Assembly: GCF_004328665.1 (NCBI RefSeq)
Contig: NZ_CP019771.1
Location: 600,855-664,854, forward strand
Direction: 5' to 3'
Origin: Pseudoalteromonas sp. DL-6
Lineage (GTDB): Bacteria > Pseudomonadota > Gammaproteobacteria > Enterobacterales > Alteromonadaceae
Length of the DNA: 64,000 nucleotides
A program made the position numbers and the translations under genes. This document shows positions 62,245-64,000 of this stretch, piece by piece. The notes beneath the pieces were generated by a model. That model worked only from the letters and a program-made list of their open reading frames with translations. It did not search any database and was not told the DNA's origin. Positions within the stretch are counted from its first letter, which is position 1. Every line of letters starts with the position of its first letter.

Positions 62245-63849
62245 TTGATCTCCACCGCAAATATTACGATGCAGTTTGGCGCAGAGCCGTTGTTTGAAAA
62301 CATTTCAGCTAAATTTGGTAACGGTAACCGTTACGGTTTAATTGGCGCTAACGGCTGCGGCAAGTCGACTTTTATGAAAATTTTAAGCGGAGCACTAACA
62401 CCAAGTGCGGGTAATGTGTCTATTACCCCGGGGCTAAAATTAGGTAACCTAAGCCAAGATCAGTTTGCGTTTGAGCAATACAGCGTTGTAGACGCGGTAA
62501 TTATGGGCGACGTTGAGCTTTGGAAAGTAAAACAAGAGCGCGACCGTATTTATTCGTTGCCTGAAATGAGCGAAGAAGACGGCATGAAAGTGGCCGAGCT
62601 TGAAAGCGTATTTGCTGAGATGGACGGTTACACCGCTGAAAGCCGCGCAGAAGAAATACTACTTGATGCGGGTATCGATAAAGAATTTCATTATGGTTTA
62701 ATGGCAAACGTAGCCCCTGGTTGGAAATTGCGTGTGCTTTTAGCACAGGCGCTATTTGCTAATCCTGATATTTTGCTACTTGATGAGCCAACCAATAACT
62801 TGGATATTCATACTATTACGTGGCTTGCGAATGAGCTTAACCAACGTAAATGTACCATGATTATTATTTCCCATGACCGTCACTTTTTAAACTCGGTATG
62901 TACGCACATGGCCGATATTGATTACGGCGAGCTGCGTATTTACCCAGGTAACTACGAAAAGTACCTTGAAGCCTCAGGCTTGCAACGCGAACAGTTATTA
63001 GCTGAAAACGCGAAAAAAAGCGCTGAAATAGACGAGCTGCAAGACTTTGTTAACCGTTTTGGGGCTAACGCTTCTAAAGCAAAACAAGCCAGCTCACGCG
63101 CTAAAAAAATGGACAAAATTAAACTTGATGAAGTTAAGTCATCAAGTCGTATGAGCCCGTCTCTTAACTTTGACGAAGGCAAAAAGATGTATCGCCAAGC
63201 GCTTGAGCTAACACAACTTGGCCATGGGTTTGACGGTGAAACATTATTTACCGGTGGCGACTTATTGCTAGAAGCCGGTGCTAAATTGGCGGTTATAGGC
63301 GAAAACGGTGTGGGTAAAACCACCTTTTTACGTTGTTTAGTTAACGAACTTGAAAGCTTACACGGTGAAGTTAAATGGTCGGAAAACGCGACTTTTGGTT
63401 ACTGCCCGCAAGACAGCACCAAAGACTTTGATAACGACTTAACTTTATTTGATTGGATGTCGCAGTGGCGCACTGCTAAACACAACGATTTAATGGTTCG
63501 TGGCATGTTAGGCCGTTTATTATTTACTGCGGACGATTCAAATAAAAAAGCCCGTAACTGTTCAGGTGGTGAGAAAAACCGTTTGTTATTCGGTAAGTTA
63601 ATGATGCAAGACGTTAATGTACTGATAATGGATGAACCAACAAACCACATGGATATGGAAGCCATTGAAGCGCTTAACAATGCCCTAAAAGACTTTCAAG
63701 GCACGCTTATTTTTGTAAGCCACGACCGTGAGTTTGTATCGTCACTAGCAACCCGTATTGTTGATATTAAAGACAAGCAAGTAATTGACTTTCAAGGTAC
63801 GTTTGACGAATACCTAGCAAGCTGCGAAGAAAATACTAAAGTTGCTTAG
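62245..63849 (+). CDS. ybiT: ABC-F family ATPase YbiT
   Basis: A cytoplasmic ribosome-associated ABC-F protein with two ATPase domains and no membrane part. It follows E. coli YbiT along its length: [18 protein letters not shown], Walker [35 protein letters not shown], a linker with [15 protein letters not shown], then [26 protein letters not shown] and [11 protein letters not shown]. The start is set at TTG (62245): its second residue aligns with YbiT residue 2, AGGA lies nine bases upstream, and the product (534 aa) is close to the E. coli one (530). The frame is open to 62176, but that extension is hydrophobic and unlike the family. Confidence 0.92.
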   Translation: MISTANITMQFGAEPLFENISAKFGNGNRYGLIGANGCGKSTFMKILSGALTPSAGNVSITPGLKLGNLSQDQFAFEQYSVVDAVIMGDVELWKVKQERDRIYSLPEMSEEDGMKVAELESVFAEMDGYTAESRAEEILLDAGIDKEFHYGLMANVAPGWKLRVLLAQALFANPDILLLDEPTNNLDIHTITWLANELNQRKCTMIIISHDRHFLNSVCTHMADIDYGELRIYPGNYEKYLEASGLQREQLLAENAKKSAEIDELQDFVNRFGANASKAKQASSRAKKMDKIKLDEVKSSSRMSPSLNFDEGKKMYRQALELTQLGHGFDGETLFTGGDLLLEAGAKLAVIGENGVGKTTFLRCLVNELESLHGEVKWSENATFGYCPQDSTKDFDNDLTLFDWMSQWRTAKHNDLMVRGMLGRLLFTADDSNKKARNCSGGEKNRLLFGKLMMQDVNVLIMDEPTNHMDMEAIEALNNALKDFQGTLIFVSHDREFVSSLATRIVDIKDKQVIDFQGTFDEYLASCEENTKVA

Positions 63850-63884
63850 GTTTTAGGTTGAAAAATAGCCTAACCATTTAAAAG

Positions 63885-63911
63885 CGGTGCTTATTTAAGC
63901 GCCGTTTTTTT
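63885..63911 (+). terminator. Rho-independent terminator of ybiT
   Basis: CGGTGCTT-ATTT-AAGCGCCG, an 8-bp stem with one G-U pair, followed by seven T residues. Confidence 0.85.
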
Positions 63912-63921
63912 GTGCCTGTAT

Positions 63922-64000
63922 TTCGGGGTTCGGGGTTCGGGGTTCGGGGTTCGGGGTTCGGGGTTCGGGGTTCGGGGTTCGGGGTTCGGGGTTCGGGGTT
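63922..64000. repeat. TTCGGGG heptad tandem array, cut by the window end
   Basis: Eleven full 7-bp units of TTCGGGG and a partial one, without a single mismatch, running to the edge of the window. It is related in length and phase to the GGTTTTA array at 20947-21011 (shared GGTT core). Confidence 0.95.

Overview
This 64 kb window reads as chromosome of a marine gammaproteobacterium of the Alteromonadales, most likely Pseudoalteromonas. The evidence is: a GlcNAc/chitobiose cluster of alteromonad type (LacI-type NagR, NagP, NagB-II, BadF-type NagK, lipoprotein GH20 hexosaminidase); close matches by eye to E. coli-type Ndh, CurA, HemH, Dgt and YbiT; an AT-leaning base composition; and heptanucleotide arrays in the intergenic DNA. 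These calls rest on reading motifs and remembered family sequences; no database search was run.

Layout. 0-11 kb: the 5' part of a membrane sensor gene, then housekeeping and metabolic genes (anmK, a GNAT, curA, a GST, a YkgJ-type protein, a RecQ-family helicase, ndh, a DUF2235 hydrolase). 11-20 kb: nagK-nagB-II-nagA-nagP as one operon, then hex and nagR. Two 16-bp operators that are exact reverse complements of each other (15508-15523 and 18512-18527) tie these genes into one regulon. 20-24 kb: a glutaredoxin-MauE fusion, a heptad-repeat field, arfA and a TonB-dependent receptor. 24.6-32.6 kb: two divergent signalling operons. One has an HTH-receiver, a receiver-GGDEF(degenerate)-EAL and a receiver-HDOD protein. 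The other has a FIST sensor, a histidine kinase and a receiver with a degenerate HD-GYP domain. The set closely resembles the NosP/NahK-HnoBCD nitric-oxide to c-di-GMP network described in Shewanella oneidensis. 32.7-42.4 kb: hemH, a BenE-type transporter, a metzincin protease with a separate partner protein, a phosphodiesterase, dgt, a proline-rich membrane protein and a periplasmic binding protein.

42.4-57.4 kb looks accessory. It opens with a repeat field, then a seven-gene minus-strand run of mostly unrecognised genes. That run includes an NYN-LOTUS-cold-shock fusion, a DUF1399-like protein with a tandem Cys tail coupled to a 46-residue peptide, a lone RelE/ParE-like toxin and a three-gene membrane/secreted/cytoplasmic set. 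Next come a possible PD-(D/E)XK nuclease gene flanked by 25-bp direct repeats, a field of CATCCATG hairpins, a PLD-helicase-DUF3427 protein, a secreted trypsin-like/discoidin operon, and a methyltransferase translationally coupled to an HNH nuclease carrying a UmuD/LexA-type S24 domain. The last pair is the best candidate here for a poorly described conflict or SOS-controlled system.

57.8-64 kb returns to ordinary genes: three periplasmic binding proteins without permeases, a Na+/Ca2+ antiporter and the ABC-F protein YbiT. The window ends inside a second heptad array.
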